DNA of 64,000 bases from Sporosarcina sp. FSL K6-1522 (GTDB lineage: Bacteria; Bacillota; Bacilli; Bacillales_A; Planococcaceae): the NCBI RefSeq assembly GCF_038622445.1, contig NZ_CP152019.1, positions 2,516,501 to 2,580,500 on the forward strand. The letters run 5' to 3'. The notes beneath the pieces were generated by a model. The model was not told the origin of the DNA and made no database searches. It worked only from the letters and a program-made list of their open reading frames with translations. A program made the translations under genes and the position numbers. Each line of letters begins with the position of its first letter. Position 1 is the first letter of the stretch. Shown in pieces: positions 53,133 to 62,035 of this stretch.

Positions 53133-53179
53133 AGAACATCCTTTGATTTGATGAATAAATCAGGGGATGTTCTTTTTCT
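53133..53179 (+). terminator. hem operon terminator
   Basis: AGAACATCC and GGATGTTCT form a 9-bp stem with a ~23-nt loop, followed by TTTTCTTTT. Confidence 0.85.
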
Positions 53180-53247
53180 TTTCATCTTCTATGAAGCCTG
53201 CACGATGCATACAATTGTTTGTGAAGGAATAAGAGGAGGGGAACAGC

Positions 53248-53964
53248 ATGGAGAACAAGCAGTGGACAATGGAGGAAGTGTTTATTTTTCCAGAGCATGC
53301 AGGTCTGCCGGCGGGGGTGAAATCGCTAAAAGTAACACCTGGATTTACGGAAAAGCGAACAGAAGACGCTGTGCGCCTAACAGGTATTTATCATGTGGCG
53401 GCGAATGTGGAGTTTGCGGAGGGAGAACGTGCGGAAGGTATCCCGGATGCAACGATTTTTATCGATGATGTAGAACTTGCTGAGGATGCAGGTTATTTTG
53501 AATATGCTGTGCCGCTTCATATTGATTTGCCGCCCGAAGTGGAAGGGCCGCTGCAGGTCGTGACAACGAATGTCACGAGTGAATCGGACGGACAAGGATT
53601 ATTCAGCATTGTTTGGGATGTAGCTGTTACACAAGAAGAGCCTGTCGTTGTAAGTGTGCAAGAGGAGCCAGCGATAGCGTTTGAGTTGGAAGAACAGGCA
53701 AGTCCAATTGCCGAAGCGGAGGTTGTTCAAGAAGAAAAAAGTGTAGCGGCCATTCAAGAGGAGGAATATGTGGCGTTTGCGCCAGAGGAAGAAGTTGCTA
53801 TAGAAAAAGTGACAGAAGCTGAGAGTGTCGCACAAACTGCAACGTATAACAGCACTTCATACAATAATGCAGACGAAGCGCTGTCATTCATTGCAGGGCT
53901 TGAAGATGGCATTTCGACGACGTCGTTTCGTTCAAATGATGTTTTTGTACAGAACAAAAGCTAA
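53248..53964 (+). CDS. SpoVID-like spore coat assembly protein, no LysM domain
   Basis: 238 residues. The first ~125 residues (WTMEEVFIFPEHAGLP, DAVRLTGIYHVAAN, FEYAVPLHIDLPPEVE) match the N-terminal domain of SpoVID, which recruits coat proteins to the forespore, and the gene sits after hemL exactly where spoVID lies in B. subtilis. The middle is an acidic, Val/Glu-rich low-complexity stretch (repeated QEEP/QEEE). The protein ends with DEALSFIAGLED and FRSNDVFVQ and lacks the C-terminal LysM domain of B. subtilis SpoVID. It may be a natural short form or a truncated gene. The start follows agaggagggg. Its last 33 bp overlap a convergent small gene. Confidence 0.7.
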   Translation: MENKQWTMEEVFIFPEHAGLPAGVKSLKVTPGFTEKRTEDAVRLTGIYHVAANVEFAEGERAEGIPDATIFIDDVELAEDAGYFEYAVPLHIDLPPEVEGPLQVVTTNVTSESDGQGLFSIVWDVAVTQEEPVVVSVQEEPAIAFELEEQASPIAEAEVVQEEKSVAAIQEEEYVAFAPEEEVAIEKVTEAESVAQTATYNSTSYNNADEALSFIAGLEDGISTTSFRSNDVFVQNKS

Positions 53965-54123
53965 GCCACAAAGCAGGCATAACAGTAGGAAATCCCCCGT
54001 CGTCGGGACGATTAATAAGCGAATCAGTTGAAATACGCAGATTGGGATAATAATCCCTTTACAATAAAATCGACATTTTCGTAACCAAGGTGGTAGCAAA
54101 TAAGGGTTATAACCTCTTCTCAT
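53932..54123 (-). CDS. Small basic membrane protein (63 aa)
   Basis: Predicted protein with a basic N-terminus (MRRGYNPYLLPPWLRKCRFYC) and two hydrophobic segments (GIIIPICVFQLIRLLIV and DFLLLCLLCGLAFVLY). The ATG lies about eight bases after gaaagga. It is convergent with and overlaps the end of the SpoVID-like gene, and its start is about 25 bp from the valS promoter, facing away from it. I do not recognise a family. A sporulation-linked role is only suggested by the neighbour. Confidence 0.55.
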   Translation of the reverse strand: MRRGYNPYLLPPWLRKCRFYCKGIIIPICVFQLIRLLIVPTTGDFLLLCLLCGLAFVLYKNII

Positions 54124-54146
54124 AACACAATCCTTTCATTAGTTAC

Positions 54147-54176
54147 TTGACGCATAAGCGGCTATTCCGTTATAAT
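54147..54176 (+). promoter_or_regulatory. valS promoter
   Basis: TTGACG, 18 bp, then TATAAT: strong SigA-type promoter for the T-box leader and valS. Confidence 0.7.
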
Positions 54177-54182
54177 TATTTT

Positions 54183-54433
54183 TAACTGCATATGGATGCG
54201 ATGAACGGGATAGTACGTGAATATGATTACCAAAGAGAGGGTGCCGGTGGTGAGAGGCCCTGTAATCGATTGACCGAATGTCACCCGGGAGCAGTTTTCG
54301 TGAAATTATAATAGTAGCGGAAGCCGGTTTGAAGCCGTTATACAAGTTTGAGGTGTACGATTTTTTTGCGTACACGAATAAAGGTGGTACCGCGAACAAC
54401 TCCTTCGTCCTTTAAGGCGACAGGAGTTTTTTT
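54183..54433 (+). promoter_or_regulatory. T-box leader (valine) of valS
   Basis: tRNA-sensing leader of about 250 nt. The conserved T-box sequence aaggtggtaccgcg is at 54381-54394. It is followed by the terminator hairpin AACTCCT (54398-54404) / AGGAGTT (54422-54428) and seven Ts. Stem I features (AGAGAG, GGTGAGAG region) lie at 54234-54262; the likely specifier is GUC in accgaatGTCaccc (near 54280), a valine codon, matching the downstream gene. Uncharged tRNA-Val would stabilise the antiterminator and allow valS transcription. Confidence 0.92.
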
Positions 54434-54493
54434 ATGTTCAATTTTAGCGGAGATTCGCACCTTCGAGTAGCCAAAAATAAAGGAGGAAACAAC

Positions 54494-57139
54494 ATGTCAA
54501 ATGAAAATCTATCTATGCCGACAAAGTATGATCCACAGTCGATTGAAGCTGGCCGTTATGAATGGTGGCTGAAAGGGAAATTCTTCGAAGCGCAACCTGA
54601 AAGTGATAAAGAGCCGTATACAATCGTTATTCCACCACCGAACGTAACAGGTAAACTGCACCTAGGTCACGCATGGGATACAACATTACAAGATATTCTC
54701 ATCCGTATGAAGCGTATGCAAGGCTATGATGCATTATGGCTACCAGGAATGGACCATGCGGGTATTGCAACGCAAGCGCGTGTTGAAGCGAAATTACGTG
54801 AAGAAGGCGTTACACGCTATGACTTAGGTCGGGAAAAGTTCGTTGAAGAAACATGGAAATGGAAAGAAGAATACGCAGGGCATATTCGCGAGCAATGGGG
54901 TAAATTAGGACTGGGTCTTGATTATTCACGCGAGCGTTTCACGTTGGATGAAGGGCTATCAAAAGCAGTGCGGGAAGTATTCGTAAAACTGTATGAAAAA
55001 GACCTAATTTACCGTGGCGAATACATCATCAACTGGGACCCAGCGACGAAAACAGCACTTTCCGACATTGAGGTTATTCATAAAGATGTACAGGGTGCCT
55101 TCTATCATATGCGCTATCCACTAACAGATGGCACGGGTAGTATCGAAATTGCTACAACACGCCCAGAAACAATGCTTGGCGATACAGCAGTAGCTGTTCA
55201 TCCAGAAGATGAGCGCTATAAGCATCTAATTGGAAAAACAGTAACATTGCCAATCGTTGGCCGTGAAATTCCAATCGTTGCAGATGATTATGTCGATATG
55301 GAATTCGGAAGCGGTGCGGTGAAAATTACACCTGCGCATGACCCGAATGACTTTGAAATCGGCAACCGTCACAATCTTGCACGCGTTTTGGTGATGAATG
55401 AAGACGGTTCGATGAACAAACTTGCAGGCAAATACGAAGGTATGGATCGTTTCGAATGCCGCAAAGCAATCGTCAAAGACTTGCAGGATATGGGCGTATT
55501 ATTTGAAATTGAAGATCACCCACACTCGGTTGGTCACTCAGAGCGTAGTGGCGCAGTCGTAGAGCCATACTTGTCGACACAATGGTTCGTTAAAATGCAG
55601 CCACTTGCTGATGAAGCGATTAAATTACAACAAGCAGAAGGAAAAGTGACATTTGTTCCGGACCGCTTTGAACACACATATTTACAATGGATGGAAAACG
55701 TCCATGACTGGTGTATTTCTCGTCAACTATGGTGGGGTCACCGCATCCCAGCTTGGTATCATAACGAAACAGGCGAAGTCTATGTTGGGCACGAAGAGCC
55801 AGCAGATATCGAAAACTGGACACAGGACAATGACGTACTTGACACATGGTTCTCGTCTGCGCTATGGCCGTTCTCGACAATGGGTTGGCCGGATGTAGAC
55901 AATGAAGAATTCAAGCGCTACTACCCGACGGATGCACTTGTGACAGGCTATGACATTATTTTCTTCTGGGTGTCACGCATGATTTTCCAAGGCATTGAAT
56001 TTACGGAGCAACGTCCGTTTAAAGATGTTTTGATTCATGGATTAGTTCGGGCTGAAGATGGTCGTAAGATGTCCAAATCGCTAGGTAACGGTATTGACCC
56101 AATGGACGTTATCGACAAATACGGTGCGGATGCACTGCGCTATTTCTTGTCTACAGGCTCATCTCCAGGACAGGACTTGCGTTATTCAACAGAAAAAGTG
56201 GAATCGATCTGGAACTTTGCCAATAAAATTTGGAATGCATCTCGTTTTGCATTGATGAATATGGATGGCATGACGTATGAAGAAATCGACCTAACAGGTG
56301 AGAAATCTGCGGCAGATGCATGGATTTTAACTCGTTTGAATGAAACGATTGAGCAAGTAACGAAGTTAGCAGATCGCTATGAGTTCGGTGAAGTAGGTCG
56401 CGCATTGTACAACTTCATCTGGGATGATTTCTGTGACTGGTATATTGAAATGGCGAAATTGCCATTGTACGGGGACGACGAAGCGGCGAAGAAAATGACA
56501 CGTTCTGTTTTGGCGTATGTTCTTGACAATACAATGCGTTTGCTACACCCATTCATGCCATTTATCACAGAAGAAATTTGGCAGAACTTGCCGCATGAAG
56601 GCGAGTCGATTACCGTCGCTGCATGGCCAGTGGCGGATGCGAAGTTGACAGATAAAGCGCGTGCGACAGATATGAAGTTGCTCATGGATATTATCCGTGC
56701 AGTCCGTACGATCCGCGCGGAAGTCAACACGCCAATGAGCAAAAAAGTGCCATTGTACATTTCTGCGAAAGACGATGCAACTGTAGCGGTATTGGAAGCG
56801 AACCGTAGCTACATTGAGCGCTTCTGTAACCCAGAGACGTTAACACTTGGCAACGGTATCGAAGCACCAGGTAAATCGATGTCAGCTGTTGTAACAGGGG
56901 CAGAATTGTTCTTACCGTTGGAAGGACTACTCAACATTGACGAAGAAATCGCTCGTCTAACAAAAGAGCTTGCAAAATGGCAAAGTGAAGTGAAACGCGT
57001 CCAAGGCAAACTGTCCAACGAACGTTTCATGTCCAAAGCGCCTGAAGCAGTCGTTGAAGAAGAACGCGCCAAAGAAAAGGACTATCTTGAAAAATACGCC
57101 GCAGTCGAGCGTCGTATGCAAGAATTGAAAGAAATCTAA
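54494..57139 (+). CDS. valS: Valyl-tRNA synthetase
   Basis: Class I aminoacyl-tRNA synthetase of 881 residues. The HIGH motif is [19 protein letters not shown] is [10 protein letters not shown], the editing domain contains [17 protein letters not shown], and the C-terminal coiled coil ([20 protein letters not shown] and following) is typical of bacterial ValRS. The ATG at 54494 follows aaaggaggaaac; an in-frame ATG at 54434 lies directly on the leader terminator and is rejected. Expression is controlled by the T-box. Confidence 0.97.
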   Translation: MSNENLSMPTKYDPQSIEAGRYEWWLKGKFFEAQPESDKEPYTIVIPPPNVTGKLHLGHAWDTTLQDILIRMKRMQGYDALWLPGMDHAGIATQARVEAKLREEGVTRYDLGREKFVEETWKWKEEYAGHIREQWGKLGLGLDYSRERFTLDEGLSKAVREVFVKLYEKDLIYRGEYIINWDPATKTALSDIEVIHKDVQGAFYHMRYPLTDGTGSIEIATTRPETMLGDTAVAVHPEDERYKHLIGKTVTLPIVGREIPIVADDYVDMEFGSGAVKITPAHDPNDFEIGNRHNLARVLVMNEDGSMNKLAGKYEGMDRFECRKAIVKDLQDMGVLFEIEDHPHSVGHSERSGAVVEPYLSTQWFVKMQPLADEAIKLQQAEGKVTFVPDRFEHTYLQWMENVHDWCISRQLWWGHRIPAWYHNETGEVYVGHEEPADIENWTQDNDVLDTWFSSALWPFSTMGWPDVDNEEFKRYYPTDALVTGYDIIFFWVSRMIFQGIEFTEQRPFKDVLIHGLVRAEDGRKMSKSLGNGIDPMDVIDKYGADALRYFLSTGSSPGQDLRYSTEKVESIWNFANKIWNASRFALMNMDGMTYEEIDLTGEKSAADAWILTRLNETIEQVTKLADRYEFGEVGRALYNFIWDDFCDWYIEMAKLPLYGDDEAAKKMTRSVLAYVLDNTMRLLHPFMPFITEEIWQNLPHEGESITVAAWPVADAKLTDKARATDMKLLMDIIRAVRTIRAEVNTPMSKKVPLYISAKDDATVAVLEANRSYIERFCNPETLTLGNGIEAPGKSMSAVVTGAELFLPLEGLLNIDEEIARLTKELAKWQSEVKRVQGKLSNERFMSKAPEAVVEEERAKEKDYLEKYAAVERRMQELKEI

Positions 57140-57153
57140 TCGACAAAATAGCA

Positions 57154-57192
57154 AGACCCTCAATTTGCAGAAAATGCGATTGAGGGTCTTTT
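57154..57192 (+). terminator. valS terminator
   Basis: AGACCCTCAAT and ATTGAGGGTCT form a perfect 11-bp stem with a 14-nt loop, followed by TTTTGTT. Confidence 0.9.
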
Positions 57193-57219
57193 GTTCATTA
57201 GAATATGGAATAATTTTGG

Positions 57220-57255
57220 ATCACTCACGCAATCCTTTGTAGCGTGTGATTTTTT
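57220..57255. terminator. Second terminator in the valS/ATP-grasp gap
   Basis: ATCA-CACGC (with a 2-nt bulge) pairs with GCGTGTGAT and runs into Ts on the plus strand. It may act as a back-up for valS; the minus-strand genes end at 57305. Confidence 0.6.
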
Positions 57256-57304
57256 GCCCAGGTGTATTCAAATTCAGTGACTGGCTCCCGCCTCTGAATT
57301 ACAT

Positions 57305-58096
57305 TCAAGAAAGTCTTTCTTTAACATACCTTATCAATTTCCTTGCCACAGAAAAATCATGGGTTGTATATAAAGACCGTGCGCCGACGGGGTCTTCGAT
57401 TTCGTTGAATAGCCATTCACCATCAGGTAGTAGGATAAAGTCGATGCCGATATAGTCGCTTTTCAAAGCGCGGGCGATGGTTTGGACATCTTGTAGTTGC
57501 CGGCTAGCAAGTGGATATTTTTCGATGGAGCCGCCGAGTGTATAGTTCGATTTGAAGGAGTCTTTGCCAGTGCGCTTGACCGCACCGACGACTTCTTCGC
57601 CAATCATAAAGACACGAACATCGCATGCGCCAGATTCGATATACGGCTGGACGATGATGTGCTTATTATGAAACTGCTTGAAAAATGCGGACGCTTGGGC
57701 TTCTGAGCTACAGAGAACGACTTCTTGTCCACCGTGGCCATCTACTGTTTTCAAGATGCATGGATAGGTATCAATCCCATGTACTTCTCGAATGCTTTTC
57801 GAAGGAACAGCAGGAACGCCGAGTAAAGTAGCGAGTTGGAAGGCCTTGAGCTTGTCGTTGGCAATATGATTGACTTCAGCTCGGTTGAATAAACGAAAGC
57901 CTTCCTGCTCAAATGCTATAGCAAGTTCAGGATTGCGATCACGAAAAAGGATAAAATCCGCATTCCTATTTGGTCGTTCTTGCCCGATAAGCAATTTCAA
58001 ATCAATTGCAGCCTGCGTAGCTTCTTTTATTAAATCATCAATGAATAGACGATTTCTCAACGCTTCCTGCTCCGAATAATAGACATAGCCCTTCAT
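57305..58096 (-). CDS. ATP-grasp family protein (RimK-like), second of pair
   Basis: 263-residue ATP-grasp protein of the RimK type, which joins a carboxylate to an amine with ATP. Visible blocks are CILKTVDGHGGQEVVL (ATP-binding Lys and glycine loop), IIVQPYIESGACDVRVFMIG (purine-binding E/D and catalytic Arg), TLGGSIEKYPL, and FILLPDGEWLFNEIEDPVGARSLY (metal-binding Glu/Asn region). The start overlaps the end of the other ATP-grasp gene by four bases. The target is unknown; candidates are cell-wall, coat or teichoic-acid components or amino-acid/peptide conjugation. Confidence 0.78.
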   Translation of the reverse strand: MKGYVYYSEQEALRNRLFIDDLIKEATQAAIDLKLLIGQERPNRNADFILFRDRNPELAIAFEQEGFRLFNRAEVNHIANDKLKAFQLATLLGVPAVPSKSIREVHGIDTYPCILKTVDGHGGQEVVLCSSEAQASAFFKQFHNKHIIVQPYIESGACDVRVFMIGEEVVGAVKRTGKDSFKSNYTLGGSIEKYPLASRQLQDVQTIARALKSDYIGIDFILLPDGEWLFNEIEDPVGARSLYTTHDFSVARKLIRYVKERLS

Positions 58097-58959
58097 TTCA
58101 ATACCTTCAAAATATACGCAATCATCGCATCTGCAACGTTGATGCCTGTTACGTTGTAAATATTGCGGATATGCGCCGCTGCATTCACTTCGCAGACAAG
58201 CGGTTCGTCATTTGGACCAAATAGTAAATCGACACCTGCAAATTCAGCACCGACTGCTTGAGCGGCACGTATTGCTAAGGCTTGTTGGGCTTCCGTTAGG
58301 ACAACTTCTGTTGCGACTCCGCCATTTGTGATGTTCGCGCGGAAATCGGTTTCGGAATGGCGGTACATTGCGGCTACGATTTCACCACCTACAATATTCA
58401 CACGAATATCGCGCCCGTGACTGGAGGCGATAAATTGTTGGAACACATAATCGACGCCGCGCAATGCTTCGGTCTTATCATAAAATTGTTGCTCCGTTTC
58501 AATCAAATAGACTTTCATGCCAAACGAGCCATGGCCTTCTTTAATAATCATTGGCAGTCCTAGACGTTCTAGGACTTGTTTATAGTATCCCGAATCCTGA
58601 ATGGTAAATGCAGGATAGACCTTTGGTGCAATAATTGTTTCTGGCATTGGGATGTCATGATGTGCTAATTGTAAATACTGTTTTGCCTTGTTATCGCATG
58701 TTTCAATCACTGCGGGATCGTTAAACACCGCGATACCGGCATTTTTTAGAAACTGTGCTAGCAAAATATCTTTATCAAGAAAAACGACAAAATCGGGACG
58801 TTGCGTTAGTGCTTGATTGATCGTCATCAACACTTCGTAATTTTTTTTGAGTGCTGCTTGGACGCCTGCCCGTTCGGCGGCTTCTTGTAATAATGCAGCT
58901 TGATCTTTAAATTTATCGCTCGTAAGACTTCCATTATAAATTACCCAGCAAGTTAACAT
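58093..58959 (-). CDS. ATP-grasp family protein (RimK-like), first of pair
   Basis: 288-residue paralogue of the downstream protein: LPMIIKEGHGSFGMKVYLIE (ATP-binding Lys/Gly loop), YVFQQFIASSHGRDIRVNIVGGEIV (DIRV with catalytic Arg), FRANITNGGVATEV and VDLLFGPNDEPLVCEVNAAAHIRNI (metal ligands). It resembles lysine-biosynthesis LysX/RimK-type ligases. The ATG at 58959 follows ggaggaaca; a longer frame to 59175 runs into folC on the other strand and is rejected. The pair is divergent from folC across 61 bp that contain an AT-rich promoter region. Confidence 0.8.
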   Translation of the reverse strand: MLTCWVIYNGSLTSDKFKDQAALLQEAAERAGVQAALKKNYEVLMTINQALTQRPDFVVFLDKDILLAQFLKNAGIAVFNDPAVIETCDNKAKQYLQLAHHDIPMPETIIAPKVYPAFTIQDSGYYKQVLERLGLPMIIKEGHGSFGMKVYLIETEQQFYDKTEALRGVDYVFQQFIASSHGRDIRVNIVGGEIVAAMYRHSETDFRANITNGGVATEVVLTEAQQALAIRAAQAVGAEFAGVDLLFGPNDEPLVCEVNAAAHIRNIYNVTGINVADAMIAYILKVLK

Positions 58960-59020
58960 TGTGTTCCTCCAGCCATGATATACTTTTAGTATATAAATTC
59001 TATCATATGGAGGGATAGTT

Positions 59021-60250
59021 TTGATTCCAAAAATGGACGAATATAAAAAACGCTGGGGAATTGATAGTGACGCCTCGGTTAAACCAGGGCTGGAAGCTGT
59101 ACAACAGGCGCTCATAAAAGTAGGAAATCCGGAAAAGAACCTGCGAATTTTGCACGTGGCGGGAACAAATGGCAAAGGGTCAACGATTGCATTTATGGAG
59201 GGAATCCTGCGACAACACGGTTTTTCTACAGGTGTTTTCTCTTCGCCAGCCTTAGTCGATATTCACGATCAAATTCGCCTTAATGGGCAGCCAATTGAGC
59301 AAAAGGATTTAGATGCTTCGTTTGCATTGATGAAAAAGGCGGGGCTAAGTGGCTTGCTGACAGACTTCGAGTTATTGACAGTCGCGGCATTGCTAGCATT
59401 CAGGCAGTTTGCACCTGATTATGTGCTGCTAGAAACGGGAATGGGCGGGGCATTAGATAGCACGAATATTGTCACGCCGCTAGTATCGGTTATTACATCC
59501 ATTGCCGTAGAGCATGTTACCTTTCTCGGTAACACAGTGGAGGCAGTTACTGAACATAAAGCTGGAATTATAAAGAGTAATAGACCTGTTGTCATTGGAC
59601 CTCTTGGGAAAGAAGCCGTAGATGTCGTGCGTCGTGTTGCACGGGAGAAAAATAGTCTATTGTTTATGTATGGACAAGATTTTGTCATGGATTGTAACGC
59701 TGGGGAAGTGTTTAAAGGAAGCCAAACGTATCGTTTGGCGGAGCGGCATATGAAAGGGCCGCATCAAGGTGCCAATGCAGCAGTGGCAATTGAAGCATTG
59801 TTAGTGGCGGGGGCTGAACTTGTAGAGGAACAGGTAGCAGCTGCCATTGCAACTGTTCAGCTAAGGCATCGCTTTGAAGAAATTATACCTGGAGTTTTTA
59901 GGGATGGTGCGCATAATCCGGCTGCCGCTGCGATGTTGGTACAAACCATTCAGTCAGAATTTCCGGGAGAGAAAGTAGATTTTGTGATTGGCATGTTGAA
60001 GGGAAAGGACATTGAAAAAACGCTTGACGTACTAGCACCTGTCGCAGCTTCCTTCACCTTTTTAACATTTGCACATCCGCAGGCTGAATCTGCTGAGCGT
60101 TTAATGTTATATTGTAAATGTAACATTAAAACAGTGACAAACGTTGAGAGTGATACTATAATACTGGATAGGGTGGATGGTAGAAGGATAATAGTAACGG
60201 GTTCTCTTTATATGATAGCAGGCCTAAAGGTTTGTCTTCGAGCTTCGTGA
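59021..60250 (+). CDS. folC: Folylpolyglutamate/dihydrofolate synthase
   Basis: Adds glutamate to dihydropteroate/tetrahydrofolate; 409 residues, Mur-ligase fold. The P-loop is GTNGKGST (48-55), with TGMGGALDSTN, HKAGIIK and the second-domain DGAHNPAAA motif. The start is TTG behind atggaggg. In B. subtilis folC also follows valS and precedes comC; here the two ATP-grasp genes are inserted after valS and two GGDEF genes before comC. Confidence 0.94.
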   Translation: MIPKMDEYKKRWGIDSDASVKPGLEAVQQALIKVGNPEKNLRILHVAGTNGKGSTIAFMEGILRQHGFSTGVFSSPALVDIHDQIRLNGQPIEQKDLDASFALMKKAGLSGLLTDFELLTVAALLAFRQFAPDYVLLETGMGGALDSTNIVTPLVSVITSIAVEHVTFLGNTVEAVTEHKAGIIKSNRPVVIGPLGKEAVDVVRRVAREKNSLLFMYGQDFVMDCNAGEVFKGSQTYRLAERHMKGPHQGANAAVAIEALLVAGAELVEEQVAAAIATVQLRHRFEEIIPGVFRDGAHNPAAAAMLVQTIQSEFPGEKVDFVIGMLKGKDIEKTLDVLAPVAASFTFLTFAHPQAESAERLMLYCKCNIKTVTNVESDTIILDRVDGRRIIVTGSLYMIAGLKVCLRAS

Positions 60251-60313
60251 TAGGATTGGTATACATAATGTTTTTCGATTAGTCTGGGTTGCCTGATTAG
60301 GAGTGGATATTAT

Positions 60314-62014
60314 ATGAAAACTATAAATAGGTCCACTTTACGGTATTTCTTTGCATGGCTAGTGATTGTTCCGCCGGGCTTATTTTACGCTTGGATCAAT
60401 CATCCGCCTGTGCAAGTGAATGGCTCTTATATTGTCATTTTTGTGGTACTTAGTTTTTTAGCGGTCTATTTCCCAATCGTTAGAAAGGGTATGCCGATTT
60501 TACTTGTCATGTGGTTAACGTTACCGGCTTTTTTACTGTATGGATTGTTTGTTGAAATCGTCATTATGCAAATCGCGATTCTGGCGATTTTATTTTCTGT
60601 TTCAAGCTCAGCGACACTACCGATGCGTTTTTTCTTTAACTCGACGCTGTTCTTTATCCTCTCGTTTTTATCAGCAGGAGCTTTTTATGCAGTAGGCGGA
60701 GAAGTAGGCTCAGTCGAATTTTGGTCGGTATTATTGAGTGTATTTATGTATCAAGTGGTGCACACGGTTGTTAATCATGTATTCATGAAACAATATATGC
60801 GCTATAAGCGGATGCAATTTGCTTATGCCTCCTCCAAAAAAATTATGGATTATGCCGTTGTTTTTGTGACAGTTCCATTAGCGTTATCCCTTTACTTCAT
60901 GCTAGGTATTGTTGGCATAGGTGCTTTTGTATTGTTGAGCATCCCTTATTTCTTTGTGACATTGATTGTACGTCTATATAATAATACTGAAAAAATCAAT
61001 CGCTATTTACGAGAAACAGGTCGAGTTGGCCATGAGATTTCGGGTCAGGTAACGGAAAAAGAAGTAATCGATCAGTTTGCGAGTAAAGTATCCGAGATTT
61101 TTAATACGGATTTCGCTTATTTATTTGATAATCAAAATGGCTGGCTAGAGCCGATTCGTTCATATGAATATAAACAATTTCGAGACATTAAATTTGATGG
61201 ATTGGCTATAGGGGAAGGTCTAGTCGGAAGGGTATATGAGGAAAATAAGCCAGTCATCTATTCCTTGAGGGAAGAGTGGGCGGCAAACGCTAGAAACTAT
61301 ACACCAGGGGATATGGAGAGTGTTTTGTGTGTGCCGATTACGAGGAATCAAAAGATAGAGGGGGTTCTTCTACTTGGTTCTAAAAAGAAAGCGGCTTTTC
61401 AAGAATATCAGCTACAAATTGTAGATTTACTATGCTCTTATTTTACCGTTTCAGTAGAAAAAGCTCGTTATATGCAGAAAGCTATAACGAAAAATGAGCG
61501 CTGTGTATTGACAGGGCTTTATAACTATAAGTATTTGGAAGAAGCATTGGTCGATTACATGCAACAGGTAGACAGTCAAGTTTACAAAGAGTTATCCGTT
61601 GTGATGCTTGATATTGATTATTTTAAAAAAGTTAATGATACATATGGCCATCAAAGTGGGAATGATATCCTTTTTACTCTGGCGAGGAAGTTGGAGGCGG
61701 CGCGGCCAGTTGAAGGTATTGTTGGTCGCTATGGTGGCGAAGAATTTGTTTACATTTTACCTGGAAAATCGAAAGTAGAAGCGGCCGAGTTTGCAGAGGA
61801 TTTGCGCACTGAAATTGCAGGGCATGATTTTGTTATCACGTCCGATTTAGGCGATCAAAAACAACAGACTGTGCATATTACGTGTAGCATAGGGGTGTCG
61901 TCTGCTCCGGAAGATACGGATGAAGCGATGACTTTGTTGCGCAATGTGGATCGCGCGTTGTATATCGGAGCTAAACAGGCTGGTCGGAATCGCGTTGCGA
62001 CGTATGTGCAGTGA
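60314..62014 (+). CDS. Membrane GAF-GGDEF diguanylate cyclase (first)
   Basis: 566 residues. Six to seven hydrophobic helices occupy about residues 10-225, then a GAF domain (about 240-380: VSEIFNTDFAYLF through GVLLLGSKKKAAF), then a GGDEF domain (about 400-566). The active site is RYGGEEF, with the upstream LDIDYFKKVNDTYGHQSGN block (metal Asp, substrate Asn) intact, so cyclic-di-GMP synthesis is expected. The inhibitory RxxD site at the usual distance before GGEEF is absent. The start follows aggagtgg. The next gene is a paralogue, 21 bp downstream. Confidence 0.9.
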   Translation: MKTINRSTLRYFFAWLVIVPPGLFYAWINHPPVQVNGSYIVIFVVLSFLAVYFPIVRKGMPILLVMWLTLPAFLLYGLFVEIVIMQIAILAILFSVSSSATLPMRFFFNSTLFFILSFLSAGAFYAVGGEVGSVEFWSVLLSVFMYQVVHTVVNHVFMKQYMRYKRMQFAYASSKKIMDYAVVFVTVPLALSLYFMLGIVGIGAFVLLSIPYFFVTLIVRLYNNTEKINRYLRETGRVGHEISGQVTEKEVIDQFASKVSEIFNTDFAYLFDNQNGWLEPIRSYEYKQFRDIKFDGLAIGEGLVGRVYEENKPVIYSLREEWAANARNYTPGDMESVLCVPITRNQKIEGVLLLGSKKKAAFQEYQLQIVDLLCSYFTVSVEKARYMQKAITKNERCVLTGLYNYKYLEEALVDYMQQVDSQVYKELSVVMLDIDYFKKVNDTYGHQSGNDILFTLARKLEAARPVEGIVGRYGGEEFVYILPGKSKVEAAEFAEDLRTEIAGHDFVITSDLGDQKQQTVHITCSIGVSSAPEDTDEAMTLLRNVDRALYIGAKQAGRNRVATYVQ

Positions 62015-62035
62015 GTAACTTGGAGGGAGCGGGGT

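Noticed and set aside
58960-59175. Longer start of the first ATP-grasp gene
   Set aside because: It would run through the divergent promoter into the folC coding region; the ATG at 58959 has ggaggaaca in front.
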